37,799 nt of DNA from the NCBI GenBank assembly GCA_020697295.1, contig JAJFBF010000054.1, positions 1 to 37,799 of the forward strand, in the 5' to 3' direction. Position numbers and translations under genes: made by a program. The notes beneath the pieces are model-generated. The model did not search any database. It was not told the DNA's origin and saw only the letters and a program-made list of their open reading frames with translations. The stretch is from Moraxellaceae bacterium. GTDB taxonomy: Bacteria; Pseudomonadota; Gammaproteobacteria; Pseudomonadales; Moraxellaceae. Below are positions 24,446 through 35,850 of this stretch, piece after piece. The first letter of the stretch is position 1. Every line of letters starts with the position of its first letter.

Positions 24446-25015
24446 ATGAAAGTCCTTCAGCATGCGGCCTTTGCCGCGAAAACAGGGGTGCCGGCCACGC
24501 TCTGCCTGGCGCTGGCCGCCTGCAGCGCCATGTCAGTGTCGACACCGGCATTTGTGCAGGATGCCCTGCCCGCGGCCGTAAAAGCGCCGGCCGGCCATGC
24601 CGTGGCGCTCGAGTCCGTGGGCGTGGGCGAGATCACCTATGAGTGCCGCGCCAGGGCGGACAACACCACCGTCCAGGAATGGGTGTTTGTCGGGCCCAGG
24701 GCGGAGCTGCGCGACCGGGCCGGCAAGGCCATCGGCAGCTATTTCGGCCCGCCCGCCACCTGGGTGTCGCAGGATGGCTCCGCGATCACGGGCGCCCAGC
24801 TGGCCATCGCGCCCTCGGCTCCCGGGAACATCCCGCTGCAGCTGGTAAAGGCCAACGCCTCGGCCAAGCCCGGCGTGCTGGCCGGCGTCGCGTATATCCA
24901 GCGCGTGGCCACCCGGGGCGGCGTCGCCCCCGCCAGCGAGTGCTCGGCGGCGACACTGGGCAAGCGCGAAATCGTGAAGTACCAGGCGGATTATATTTTC
25001 TGGAAACCCGCCTGA
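24446..25015 (+). CDS. DUF3455 lipoprotein
   Basis: A 189-residue envelope protein. A lipoprotein signal covers residues 1-25 (LCLALAAC, lipidated Cys26). The remainder matches DUF3455: PAGHAVALESVGVGEITYECRA near 48-69, VQEWVFVGPRAEL about 76-88, GSYFGPPATWVSQDGS (97-112), GVAYIQRVATRGG (about 147-159) and a closing YQADYIFWKP. DUF3455 proteins are small exported proteins of unknown function. GGAG lies before the ATG at 24446, which also gives the clean signal; an earlier ATG at 24419 would bury it. It has its own leader with a hairpin and a strong terminator, so it is probably a single-gene transcript. Confidence 0.93.
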   Translation: MKVLQHAAFAAKTGVPATLCLALAACSAMSVSTPAFVQDALPAAVKAPAGHAVALESVGVGEITYECRARADNTTVQEWVFVGPRAELRDRAGKAIGSYFGPPATWVSQDGSAITGAQLAIAPSAPGNIPLQLVKANASAKPGVLAGVAYIQRVATRGGVAPASECSAATLGKREIVKYQADYIFWKPA

Positions 25016-25030
25016 TCTGTTGCGGACAGA

Positions 25031-25059
25031 AAAGGCCACCGTCAGGTGGCCTTTTTTTG
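25031..25059. terminator. Strong bidirectional intrinsic terminator
   Basis: An 11-bp perfect stem (25031-25041 with 25046-25056, GTCA loop) ends in seven T residues on the plus strand, and the matching A-run gives TTTT on the minus strand. It ends the DUF3455 gene, 15 bases past its stop, and can also stop the minus-strand lipid block, whose last gene ends at 25128. Confidence 0.95.
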
Positions 25060-25127
25060 ACACTCGCTTTCCCTTTTCTCGACGACTGCCTTGAAGATAA
25101 TTTCAGATGCGAATGAACGCCGTCGCG

Positions 25128-26138
25128 TCACAAGACGTCGCTTGCAGCGGCAATATCCAGCCGCCCCGCTCCCCGGCTCTCACGCCAGAAACGCCGCAGC
25201 AAGCGTGCCGTGACGCGGGGCCGCTCCACCATGGGCAGATGCCCGACACCGCGCAGGCGCTTGAACTGCGCATGCGGAATCAGTGTCTTGAAGGTGTCGC
25301 CGCAACTCACGTGCAATACCTGGTCCTGCTCGCCCCAGAGGATAAAGGCGGGCACCGAAATGGCCGCGAAGGTAGGGAGCTCCGGTGCCGGCTCGTGCTG
25401 CAGGAGATGCCGGAACATATGCTCGTTGACGTGCCGTCGCGACACCATTTCCCAATACATGGCCGGCGCCATCAGCAAGGCCAGGGCACGGTTCTCCATC
25501 ACGGAGGTGAGCAGGTCCAGCACGCCTTTCAGGTTATGGGCGATAAGGCCGTTGCGCCCCTGCTGCAGGCCGCGCTCGAACCGCGTGGTGGTGTTGCCTG
25601 CCACGCCAGCCGCATTCATGAGCGTGACGCTGCGCACCCGTTCCGGGTGACGTGCCGCGAACAAGCCGGCAATACCGCCGCCCATGGAGCTGCCCACCAC
25701 ATGCAGCGGCGGCAATTGCCGCTGCTGCGCCCATTCCGCCAACCGGGCCACCTGATGATCCAGTCCGTAGAGCGTCTCCGCGCAAAATTGGCTCTCGCCC
25801 CAGCCCGGCAGGTCGGGAATGAACAGCTGGTAGCGCCGCGCCAAAAACGGCAACAGCGGCAGCCAGTTCTCCTTGCTGGCACCAAAGCCGTGCAGCAGGA
25901 GCACCGGCTCGCCGGCCGGATTGCCCCCCTGCAACCAGACCAGCCGGCGCCCTTCGATCAGGCAGTGCCGGCTGCGCAGGCCGGTGAGCGTGCCATGCAG
26001 GCGGTGCAGCAGCGGCATGAAACTCTGGTAGCGCCAGCTGCCCACGCGCTCGGGGCACGGCGCCTTGGCGCGGGCCAGGTAGGCGGGCGCCACCGCATCG
26101 ATAAAGCCCCGTTCCAGACTGTTCAGGATGTCACTCAT
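25128..26138 (-). CDS. Alpha/beta hydrolase coupled to the monooxygenase gene
   Basis: A 336-residue cytosolic hydrolase. Oxyanion region LLHGFGASKENW (81-92), nucleophile Ser151 in VGSSMGGG, Asp272 in WGEQDQV and His300 in GVGHLPM make a complete triad. The fold matches the fold-1 lipase/epoxide-hydrolase-like group. Its start overlaps the stop of the monooxygenase gene (ATGA, 26135-26138), so the two are translated together. Hydrolases that follow Baeyer-Villiger monooxygenases often cleave the ester made by the oxidation; that pairing is an attractive inference here. There is no signal peptide. Confidence 0.92.
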   Translation of the reverse strand: MSDILNSLERGFIDAVAPAYLARAKAPCPERVGSWRYQSFMPLLHRLHGTLTGLRSRHCLIEGRRLVWLQGGNPAGEPVLLLHGFGASKENWLPLLPFLARRYQLFIPDLPGWGESQFCAETLYGLDHQVARLAEWAQQRQLPPLHVVGSSMGGGIAGLFAARHPERVRSVTLMNAAGVAGNTTTRFERGLQQGRNGLIAHNLKGVLDLLTSVMENRALALLMAPAMYWEMVSRRHVNEHMFRHLLQHEPAPELPTFAAISVPAFILWGEQDQVLHVSCGDTFKTLIPHAQFKRLRGVGHLPMVERPRVTARLLRRFWRESRGAGRLDIAAASDVL

Positions 26139-27721
26139 GCCGAGGCCGGCACCGCAAGGTAATCATCCAGCTCCAGCGTTTGCATCTGCCGGGCGTACTG
26201 GGTGGCAAAGCCGGGATACATGGTGGCGTTGTAGCCGTCTTCCGTGAGGTACCAGCTTTTGCAGCCGGAATTCCAGTTGGTTCTGGACAGGCGCTTCTGA
26301 ATCTCGCGGTTGTAGCGCTCCTGCACCTGTGGCTTCACGTCCAGGGCCCTGAGGTTCTGGCCGAGAATGGCCTGAATGCCCTGCACCAGGTAATCGATCT
26401 GCGACTCCATATAGACCAGGGCCGAGTTGTGCCCGGGGCCGGAGTTGGGACCGAAGGTAAGAAAGAGATTGGGATAACCGGCGACGTTGATGCTCTTGTA
26501 GGCCTGCGCCCCGCGCGACCATTCCTGGCTCAGCTCGCGCCCGCCCGTGCCCGTCACCGGGAAGGGCGTGCCGCTCTTGCACACATCAAAGCCGGTGGCG
26601 AACACGATACAGTCGAACTGGTGCTCGACCCCTTCCGCCGTGCGCACGCCCTTGGCCGAGATATCCACGATGGGCCAGGTGATGAGCTTGCAGTTGGGCG
26701 CCTGCAGGGCCGGGTAGTATTCATTGGAAATCAGCACGCGCTTGCAGCCCAGGCGGAAATTGGGCGTGAGCTGGCGCCGCATCCAGGGATCCCGGACCTG
26801 GTTTTTCAGGTGGGCCATGGCGAGGCGCTCACCCACTCCCGTCAGCGGCGAATTCCAGATCACGCTCAGCGCCATGGATTCGTGCGTCCAGTACAGGGCT
26901 TTGCGCAACGCGGTCTGCGCCACCGGCAGCTTGCGGAACAGGGTCTTGTTCCACTCCGGCGTGCTGAAGTCGGGGCGCGGAAACACCCAGGCCGGCGTGC
27001 GCTGGAAGACCTTCACGAAGCCGGCCTGCTTCACCAGCTCGGGGATGATCTGGATGCCGCTGGCGCCGGTGCCGATCACGGCCACGCGCTTGTCCGTGAA
27101 ATCGTAGTCATGATCCCAGCGTGCGCTATGGATCTTGTGGCCTTCAAATTTCTCCAGGCCGGGAATGGCGGGCCAGCTGGAGTTGGAGAGCGGGCCCTGC
27201 GCCATGACCACGGATCGCGCCTGCAGGCTCTCGCCACCTTCGATGCTGGCCGTCCAGATGCCCGCGGCTTCGTCAAAGCTCAGGCTCGTGACATTTTTCT
27301 GAAAGCGGATCAGCGGGCGCAGCTGGAAGGAGTCCACCAGGTGATGGATGTAGCCAAGGATTTCTTTTGCGCCGGAAAAGCTGCGCGACCACTCGGGATT
27401 CTGGGCAAAGGAGTACGAGTACAGGTTGGACGGAATATCGCAGGCGGCGCCCGGATACTGGTTGTCGCGCCACGTGCCCCCCACGTCGCTGCCACGCTCC
27501 AGGATGACCACGTCGTCGATGCCGGCCTGACGCAGACGGATGGCCGACCCCAGGCCGGCAAAACCGGCGCCGATGATGAGGACTTCGTGCAGGCGCGTCT
27601 CGGCTGCAGGCTTTGCTGTCGTATTTACAGCCGATTTTTTTGCCGACTTCGCCGCCATGGCTGGCTTCTTCGTAGCGCTGGCCGCTTTGCGGCGCGCAGG
27701 GTATTTTTCTGCTGTGGTCAT
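26135..27721 (-). CDS. Flavin-binding Baeyer-Villiger-type monooxygenase
   Basis: A 528-residue flavoprotein using FAD and NADPH. Two Rossmann motifs: GAGFAG (about 51-56) for FAD and GTGASG (217-222) for NADPH. Between them lies FEGHKIHSARWD (192-203), close to the BVMO fingerprint FxGxxxHxxxWP/D. GTWRDNQYPGAACDIPS is also typical. The first 40 residues are a Lys/Ala-rich tail not found in most relatives. I prefer the ATG at 27721; a GTG at 27733 is the alternative. The enzyme would insert oxygen next to a ketone, making an ester or lactone for the coupled hydrolase. It lies in a minus-strand run with diiron proteins and an SDR, suggesting stepwise oxidation of a hydrophobic compound. Confidence 0.92.
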   Translation of the reverse strand: MTTAEKYPARRKAASATKKPAMAAKSAKKSAVNTTAKPAAETRLHEVLIIGAGFAGLGSAIRLRQAGIDDVVILERGSDVGGTWRDNQYPGAACDIPSNLYSYSFAQNPEWSRSFSGAKEILGYIHHLVDSFQLRPLIRFQKNVTSLSFDEAAGIWTASIEGGESLQARSVVMAQGPLSNSSWPAIPGLEKFEGHKIHSARWDHDYDFTDKRVAVIGTGASGIQIIPELVKQAGFVKVFQRTPAWVFPRPDFSTPEWNKTLFRKLPVAQTALRKALYWTHESMALSVIWNSPLTGVGERLAMAHLKNQVRDPWMRRQLTPNFRLGCKRVLISNEYYPALQAPNCKLITWPIVDISAKGVRTAEGVEHQFDCIVFATGFDVCKSGTPFPVTGTGGRELSQEWSRGAQAYKSINVAGYPNLFLTFGPNSGPGHNSALVYMESQIDYLVQGIQAILGQNLRALDVKPQVQERYNREIQKRLSRTNWNSGCKSWYLTEDGYNATMYPGFATQYARQMQTLELDDYLAVPASA

Positions 27722-27790
27722 GATGTCACTCACGCTCAGGAAATTTTATTGTGCAGGCCGGCTTTTCGTCCCAGGGGACTTCCTTCGGTC

Positions 27791-27808
27791 GTCGGGATAA
27801 ATCCCGAC
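27791..27808. repeat. REP-like palindrome, GTCGGGATaaATCCCGAC type
   Basis: An 8-bp stem with a 2-base loop in the gap between the monooxygenase and the ferritin-like gene. GTAGGT flanks it on the minus strand. It resembles the GTCGGGCTTCAGCCCGAC elements at 35895-35950 and 37184-37231, with a different arm core. These look like dispersed extragenic palindromes. Confidence 0.7.
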
Positions 27809-27896
27809 CTACAAATACAGGGAGCCCGTTTTCGGGAAGAAACGCAGGACGCTTTCGCGGGAGGGCGGGCCAGCAGGCTTGCCCACGCGACCCCCG

Positions 27897-28832
27897 TCAG
27901 GCGGCGGTCTTGTACGTCAGCTCCTTCACCCAGCTCGGCACGGCCGGCAAGGCCGCGGGCGGAATGAAGCTGGTGAGCTTGACCAGGGCATCGACCGGCA
28001 CGTGATAGAGCCTGCGATCGCGATTCACCACCTGGCGTGAATGCCAGGAAATAAGCTGGAACCAGGGATTGCGACGGCCTTCTGCCGAGCGTCCGCCGAT
28101 CTGCTGGAATTTGCGCATGACCTTGTAGAGCTGCTCTTCCGGCAGCCCCAGCTCGACTATGTTGTCGCGCATTTTATTGAGCAGCGGAAAGTAGGTGAGC
28201 ATGCCGATGATCAGCCGCGGATCGACCATCGGACCCATCATCTGCACAACCTTGATCCAGGGCCTGCCGATCACGGTGGATTCCATGACAGAGAAGCCCA
28301 CGCCGAGGTGACGGGCCTCATCACCATTGATCTTCTCGAAAGCGGCGTGACAAACCGGATCATCCACCGTGTCCAGCAGGAACTTGCAGAGCGCGCCGTC
28401 GAGGGCGATCTCCAGCATGGGGATGACGGCGCCCAGCACGTAGAAGGGCATGTCATCCGCATAAGTGTCCAGCCACTCGATCACCAGGCGCAGGTTGATA
28501 TTGGGCTCGGGCAGGTCGTCGTCGCCATCGAGCATGCCCCAGCGCTTCATCAGCGCCATCTCGGCATTGGCGTGGCGCTGCTCTTCGGCGTGGAAATAGC
28601 TGTAGATCTCGCGCAGGGTGTCGGTCGGCGCCACCTTGGCCATGGCGGCGAAGGCGCGCGCGCCCACATGCTCGATCCACATCAGGTCGGCCATGAAGGG
28701 CTTGAGCTTGGCGTAGAGCTCGGGGTTGCCGGTGACGAGCTCGGCGCCCGGCGCCTCCCAGTCGATGTCCGCCAGGGCCCATTGCGTGTTCTTGACCTTG
28801 GCGAGCATGTGCTCGAGATCGATGGTGGCCAT
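27897..28832 (-). CDS. Ferritin-like diiron protein
   Basis: A 311-residue helical protein. Two carboxylate-histidine motifs stand out: EEQRH (83-87) and DEARH (171-175). With Glu54 and Glu141 these give the E...ExxH...E...ExxH ligand set of ferritin-like diiron oxygenases and oxidases. The substrate is unknown; possible reactions are hydroxylation, desaturation or N-oxidation. No membrane segment or signal is present. TGTCTG..AGGAGAAT lies before the ATG at 28832. It is transcribed with the PF10118 protein and SDR, with a 43-base gap to the former, and is probably part of one catabolic operon reaching the monooxygenase. Confidence 0.87.
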   Translation of the reverse strand: MATIDLEHMLAKVKNTQWALADIDWEAPGAELVTGNPELYAKLKPFMADLMWIEHVGARAFAAMAKVAPTDTLREIYSYFHAEEQRHANAEMALMKRWGMLDGDDDLPEPNINLRLVIEWLDTYADDMPFYVLGAVIPMLEIALDGALCKFLLDTVDDPVCHAAFEKINGDEARHLGVGFSVMESTVIGRPWIKVVQMMGPMVDPRLIIGMLTYFPLLNKMRDNIVELGLPEEQLYKVMRKFQQIGGRSAEGRRNPWFQLISWHSRQVVNRDRRLYHVPVDALVKLTSFIPPAALPAVPSWVKELTYKTAA

Positions 28833-28875
28833 GAAAATTCTCCTCTTGTTCGTGGAAACAGACAGCAGGTAAGGA

Positions 28876-29859
28876 TCAGGCCGCGCTACGGACCTGCGGA
28901 ATGACGGTTTTCTTCAGTTGCTCGTTGAGCTCGCCCTGCTCGCCAAAGAATTTCTCGCGAAACTCCTCCAGCAGCGCCCGCGTATCGTGATCGTTGGGGT
29001 GAAAACCGGGGCGGAAGTAATCCAGCAGCTTGGGCGCGACGCTCCCGAAAAGGCCACGGGGCCCGTAGATCGCCGAGAAGCCGCGCAGGGTGTCGCGCCA
29101 GCGCCCCCCCATCGGGCGCTTCTGGTCGGTTTTCAGGAGATAGAGCTGCAGGTTGGCCAGCGCCGCGATCAGCACGACCGTGGTCGGAATCATGGTCCCC
29201 ACCCGCAGGGCATAGCTGCCGACGCACTTCTCATAGACATCGAAGGCCACCGCCTTGTGCTCGGTCTCCTCCATCATGTGCCAGAAGATGAAGTTGCCGA
29301 CGGCGGGATCGAACTTCGCGCGCACCTCCGGATGCGTCAGCATGAATTCGGAAATGATGGCGGTGTAGTGCTCCAGCGCCACGGTAAAGGCCAGCTGCGT
29401 CGGCTTTGACAGCCGCTTTGCGAGCAGGCGCAGGCCATCACGCACGGAGCGGTCGATGCGGCCCAGGGGAAACCCCATCTTCTCGTAGGCCTCGTTGACG
29501 GCATCGTGCTCCTTGCCGTGCATGGCCTCCTGCCCGATAAAGCCGGTCACCCGCGCCTCCAGCTCCGCATCCCCGATCTGCTCGCGGTAATGCCGCACGG
29601 AATGGATGAAGAAGCGCTCGCCCTGCGGAATCACCGAGGAAAACGCCATATAGAACGCCGAGGCAAATGCGTTGTCATCATAGAAGTAGCGCCGCAGCGG
29701 CTGCTTCTCGAAGCCGAAGTCCATATGGCGGATGGGCACGGGCGGATTGTCCTCGCGCACAGCGGTGCTGAGTTTCTGCGGGAGGGCGTTGTCCTCAGGC
29801 CTGGCATGTCCGTGCGGGGCAACAGCAGCATCGGCAGTCACGGGCGGCAGTCGGCTCAT
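28876..29859 (-). CDS. PF10118-type metal-dependent hydrolase
   Basis: A 327-residue protein of the family named predicted metal-dependent hydrolase (PF10118). Visible metal-type residues: QEAMHGKEHDAVN about 110-122 and EETEHKAVAFDVYE near 195-210, both ExxH-like and in a helical context, so a diiron or similar site is likely. A hydrophobic stretch (about 222-240, TMIPTTVVLIAALANLQLYLL) may touch the membrane. The ATG at 29859 is chosen because AGGAG lies 8 bases before it; the frame continues upstream inside the SDR gene, but that part is a shadow. The reaction is not known. It sits between SDR and the diiron gene on one strand. Confidence 0.88.
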   Translation of the reverse strand: MSRLPPVTADAAVAPHGHARPEDNALPQKLSTAVREDNPPVPIRHMDFGFEKQPLRRYFYDDNAFASAFYMAFSSVIPQGERFFIHSVRHYREQIGDAELEARVTGFIGQEAMHGKEHDAVNEAYEKMGFPLGRIDRSVRDGLRLLAKRLSKPTQLAFTVALEHYTAIISEFMLTHPEVRAKFDPAVGNFIFWHMMEETEHKAVAFDVYEKCVGSYALRVGTMIPTTVVLIAALANLQLYLLKTDQKRPMGGRWRDTLRGFSAIYGPRGLFGSVAPKLLDYFRPGFHPNDHDTRALLEEFREKFFGEQGELNEQLKKTVIPQVRSAA

Positions 29860-29888
29860 CGCGATGTTCTCCTGATCGAAGAGAGGAT

Positions 29889-30710
29889 TTACGACGCCAT
29901 AAAGCGGGCGATCAGGCCCGCGCCACGGTTGTAACTGACCGGCGCATAGCGCTTGAGGCGCCAGACCACGCGGGCATCGAACTGGGGCAGCACGTAGAGG
30001 CGATTGCGATCCAGGGCATCCAGGGTGGTTTTCACGACGCTTTCGGGGGAGTGGCCCACCCACTCCATCATGCGTTGCGCCATCTTCGAGGTGCCGCCGG
30101 GAATGCGGCCGTCCTGCACGATATTGGTCTTCACCCAGGTCGGGCAGAGCGCGGTGACATGGACGCCGCTGGCGGCAAGCTCGGCCTTGAGGGTTTCGGA
30201 AAGGGCGAGCACGGCCGCCTTGGTGACGTTGTAGGGGCCCATCATGGGCGCCGCGGCAAAGCTGGCCGCGGAGCAGACGTTGATGACGCCGCCCCGCCCC
30301 TGCGCCCGCAGTTTCGGCGCAAACACATGGCAGCCGTGGATCACGCCCCACATGTTCACCCCCACCGCCCACTGCCAGTCGGCAATCGGGAACTCGCCCA
30401 CCGGCTTGCCGCCGATGCCGACGCCGGCGTTGTTGATCACGAGGTCCACCGGGCCCTGCAGCCACTGTTCGGATTTCTCGGCCAGGTTTTCGACCTCGGC
30501 CAGGACCGATACGTCGCAGACCAGGGCCAGGGCCTGCCCGCCCGCCGCCATAATCAGGTCGGCCGTGGCCTGCGCCGTCTCCTGCCGGATGTCGGCACAG
30601 ACCACGCGGCCGCCGCGGCGGGCCAGTTCCAGCGCGAAGGCGCGGCCAATGCCGCTGCCGGCGCCTGTGATCACTGCTGCCGCGCCCTTGCTGACCTTCT
30701 TTCCGAACAT
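29889..30710 (-). CDS. Short-chain dehydrogenase/reductase
   Basis: A 273-residue classical SDR. Cofactor motif TGAGSGIG (15-22), Asp40 after the second strand pointing to NAD(H) over NADP(H), NNAG (93-96), catalytic Ser147, Tyr160 and Lys164 (YNVTK). It should oxidise an alcohol or reduce a ketone. As the first gene of the minus-strand block, it could make the ketone that the Baeyer-Villiger enzyme needs; this is inference. It diverges from a TetR regulator across 123 bases holding a candidate operator. The last 45 residues (YAPVSYNRGAGLIARFM) are longer than the core fold and may face the membrane. Confidence 0.94.
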   Translation of the reverse strand: MFGKKVSKGAAAVITGAGSGIGRAFALELARRGGRVVCADIRQETAQATADLIMAAGGQALALVCDVSVLAEVENLAEKSEQWLQGPVDLVINNAGVGIGGKPVGEFPIADWQWAVGVNMWGVIHGCHVFAPKLRAQGRGGVINVCSAASFAAAPMMGPYNVTKAAVLALSETLKAELAASGVHVTALCPTWVKTNIVQDGRIPGGTSKMAQRMMEWVGHSPESVVKTTLDALDRNRLYVLPQFDARVVWRLKRYAPVSYNRGAGLIARFMAS

Positions 30711-30787
30711 GCCTGACTACTCCCCAAGGGCCCTGGCAGGGGGTTTACGCCCGCCGCCTTGACCTTGACATCGATGACTGTCACCTT

Positions 30788-30820
30788 ATTCCGACTATTT
30801 GTTCGGATTCAATTCGGAAG
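30788..30820. promoter_or_regulatory. Candidate TetR operator between SDR and tetR
   Basis: Three related half-sites stand in this AT-richer stretch: TCCGA at 30790-30794, and TCGGA at 30803-30807 and 30814-30818, the last two spaced 11 bases (one DNA turn). They lie in the divergent region, right before the regulator start. This fits an operator for local control of both sides. It is inferred from position and symmetry only. Confidence 0.45.
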
Positions 30821-30833
30821 CTGACCCCACCCC

Positions 30834-31457
30834 ATGGCACGCAAACCCCAGCAGCAACGCTCCAAGGCCACCGTCGATGCCATCATCCAGGCCGGCTTCA
30901 TCTGCGTGGCCGAACGCGGCATCGTCGCCACCACCACGCGCCATATCGCCGACACCGCCGGCATCGGCGTGGGCTCGCTCTACGAGTACTTCAAGGACAA
31001 GGAAGCGGTGTTCGACGCCATGAACCAGCGCATGGTGGAGGAGGTCGTGGCCATGCTGCAGACGCTGGCGCCGCAGATCACGCGCCTGCCCATCGGCGAG
31101 GCGGTCAAGCTCATCCTGTCGCACTTCGGCGACTTCCTGCAGCGCAACGACCAGCGCTACCTGAAGTGCTCGCGCCAGGCCATGAACATCGACATCAAGG
31201 ATTACGTGGGCCCGATCTCGCGCCTGCTGATGGAGATCGTGATGCAGCACGTCATGCACCATCCCGAGCACATGCGCCTGCGCCACATCCCCGCCATGAG
31301 CTACATCTTCATCAACGGCGGCATCTTCAGCGTGGTGCGCCACCTCTCCGACCCCAACCCTCCCATCAGCTACGAGGAGCTGACCCAGGGCCTGGCCGAC
31401 ATGGTGAGTCACTATGTCGCGCAGGAACTGCTGCTGACCGCGCCCGCCCCGCGCTGA
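30834..31457 (+). CDS. TetR/AcrR-family transcription regulator
   Basis: A 207-residue regulator. The N-terminal helix-turn-helix is canonical: RSKATVDAIIQAGFICVAERG (9-29), TTTRHIADTAGIGVGSLYEYFKDKEAVFDAM (33-63). The rest is the helical ligand-binding and dimer part, whose inducer cannot be predicted. No Shine-Dalgarno is obvious before the ATG at 30834. It faces the SDR-led minus-strand block, so the usual arrangement of a TetR repressor controlling a divergent operon and its own gene is likely. Inducer guess: the hydrophobic substrate of that block. Confidence 0.93.
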   Translation: MARKPQQQRSKATVDAIIQAGFICVAERGIVATTTRHIADTAGIGVGSLYEYFKDKEAVFDAMNQRMVEEVVAMLQTLAPQITRLPIGEAVKLILSHFGDFLQRNDQRYLKCSRQAMNIDIKDYVGPISRLLMEIVMQHVMHHPEHMRLRHIPAMSYIFINGGIFSVVRHLSDPNPPISYEELTQGLADMVSHYVAQELLLTAPAPR

Positions 31458-31617
31458 CAGTCGCGCGGGCGCGGGCCCGTGCGGCTCCGCCCTGGAGCAG
31501 GGCCGGCGCCCGGCCACCGGCATCGCCCCTTCATCTGTTGCAGCTGTCGTTGATGCAGGGCAAGTGCCGGCCACCCGTTTTTTCCATAATGGAAGGACAG
31601 GCCAGCAGGGGACGATC

Positions 31618-32082
31618 ATGGGACGGGCACCGCGCATCACAACAGGCGTGATCGCCCTGGGGCTCTGGGCTACGGGCGCCGCCCTCGCGGCGCCGGACTG
31701 CCCGCCCACGCACCAGACGCCACCGGCGCCGGCGGAGTATGCCGCGCTGCGCAATCCCCTGCCGGCGAGCCGGGCCCATCTGGCGGCGGGCAAGAAGCTT
31801 TACCGGTCCGATGCGAACTGCATCGCCTGCCACGGCAAGCGCGGCGATGGCACTGGCGTGCTGGCGGCCCGGCTCACGCCGCCGCCGCGCGACTTCACCT
31901 GCCCGCCCGTGGGCGCGCCAGTGGCGGACGGGCAACTGTTCTGGGTCATCCGCAACGGCTCTGCCGATACCGCCATGCCACCGCATCCGCAACTGAGCGA
32001 TGCGCAGATCTGGCAACTCGTCCTCCATGTCCGCCAGTTCCGCCGCCAGGATGCGCCCTCGCCGCAGGGGCCCGCCCGCTAG
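31618..32082 (+). CDS. Periplasmic class I cytochrome c
   Basis: A 154-residue monohaem protein. A signal peptide covers about residues 1-25 (VIALGLWATGAALA). Haem is attached at CIACH (68-72), and Met120 in AMPPH is the distal ligand. The fold matches small cytochromes c of respiratory chains. Two extra cysteines (28 and 95) could form a disulphide. GGGGAC lies before the ATG at 31618; the frame starts at 31564, but the extra residues would block export. It is the first gene after tetR by 160 bases. Its redox partner is not evident. Confidence 0.92.
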   Translation: MGRAPRITTGVIALGLWATGAALAAPDCPPTHQTPPAPAEYAALRNPLPASRAHLAAGKKLYRSDANCIACHGKRGDGTGVLAARLTPPPRDFTCPPVGAPVADGQLFWVIRNGSADTAMPPHPQLSDAQIWQLVLHVRQFRRQDAPSPQGPAR

Positions 32083-32351
32083 CCGCCGGCGTGACGATGG
32101 CTTCGCGATCGACGCGGCACCGCGGCCGGGCCACAAAAAGGAAATGCCCCCGGGCTGATAGCGTCGGATGGCCACCCTGCCATAGACCTACCACCTGCCG
32201 CCCCCGGCCGCTTCTGACCGATCGCACCGCGCCAGGGGACCTCGTTTCCCGCACCCCGTCTGCGGCCAGCGCCGTATGCTAGAGTCGGACCGCGCCAAAG
32301 CACCCGCCCGCCCCCACCGCCGCAGTAATCTCGCCGCGCCCCGAGCCCCGC

Positions 32352-32909
32352 ATGACCGCCACTGAACTGTTGACCTTCGCGCTGCGCCATTACGGCCCGG
32401 GACTCTGGCTGGTGCTGGCCATGATCACGGTCGAGCTCGTCAACCTGCTGACGCTGCGCCGGTTGAACGGCCTCGGCATCGTGCCGCGCGAGGCCGCCGG
32501 ACTGCCGGGCATCCTGGTGTCGCCCCTGCTGCACAACGACCTTCGGCATTTCCTCGCCAATTTCCTGCCGCTGCTCGTGCTCTGCTTTGCGCTGGGCCGG
32601 CTCATGCCGCTGCAATTCTGGTGGATCATCGCTGCGCTCGTGGCGGGCACTGGCGTGCTGGTGTGGCTGCTGGCGCGACGCTGCCTGCACCTGGGCGCCA
32701 GCGGACTGATCTATGGCCTGTTCGGCTTTCTCACGCTGCAGGGTTTTCTTGGCGGACACATGCTCTATCTGGTGGTGAGCATCGTGCTGCTGGTGCTGTA
32801 TTCCGGATTGCTCTGGGGCGTGCTGCCGACCACGGCGCGTACCTCCTGGGAGTCGCACCTGTTCGGACTGACCACGGGCCTTGCCCTGGCGTGGTGGAAG
32901 GTGTTCTGA
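32352..32909 (+). CDS. Rhomboid-family intramembrane serine protease
   Basis: A 185-residue membrane protein with about six hydrophobic helices. Rhomboid features: HxxxN at His66/Asn70 (LRHFLAN), GASG with catalytic Ser117 (HLGASGLIYG) and His169 in SWESHLFGL. The dyad is therefore complete. It would cleave transmembrane segments of other proteins. It is short, matching the minimal bacterial core without an N-terminal domain. It stands alone 269 bases after the cytochrome gene; the gap has no gene I can support. Substrates are unknown. Confidence 0.9.
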   Translation: MTATELLTFALRHYGPGLWLVLAMITVELVNLLTLRRLNGLGIVPREAAGLPGILVSPLLHNDLRHFLANFLPLLVLCFALGRLMPLQFWWIIAALVAGTGVLVWLLARRCLHLGASGLIYGLFGFLTLQGFLGGHMLYLVVSIVLLVLYSGLLWGVLPTTARTSWESHLFGLTTGLALAWWKVF

Positions 32910-33023
32910 ACGACGCTATCCGGCTGCCGCGCGCCTGTCGCGTCCTTTGCGGGCGAACCCGCGTGAAACCGGCCCCCACGACAGCCCCTGCCACGCCCCT
33001 GAACAAGTCCCCGGACGCGGCGC

Positions 33024-33052
33024 CGCACGGCAGGGCATCGCCCTGCCGTGCG
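33024..33052. other. 13-bp perfect hairpin at the kinase stop
   Basis: Bases 33024-33036 pair perfectly with 33040-33052 around a 3-base loop. It lies directly after the minus-strand kinase stop codon and 115 bases after the rhomboid stop, between converging genes. No T-run follows on either strand. It probably protects or ends both mRNAs, perhaps with Rho. Confidence 0.6.
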
Positions 33053-33053
33053 C

Positions 33054-35708
<2,655 letters not shown>

Positions 35709-35850
35709 GCCATGCCCCGGAGGAGAGACGCCGCAGGCGAGCCGGCCGCCTACCCGCGGTCGGGCTACCTCGATCGAACTATCGTTATTCTAATAGTGTC
35801 GACTGCATCACAAATCCGCGGCCGGCGCAAAGGCCGTCATCCCGCCTGGC

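Noticed and set aside
26180-27967. 595-codon plus-strand frame opposite the monooxygenase
   Set aside because: Antisense shadow; the monooxygenase motifs on the other strand are complete.
32091-32282. Short plus-strand frame between cytochrome c and rhomboid genes
   Set aside because: Arg/Pro/Ser composition, no Shine-Dalgarno, no likeness to any protein; treated as noncoding.
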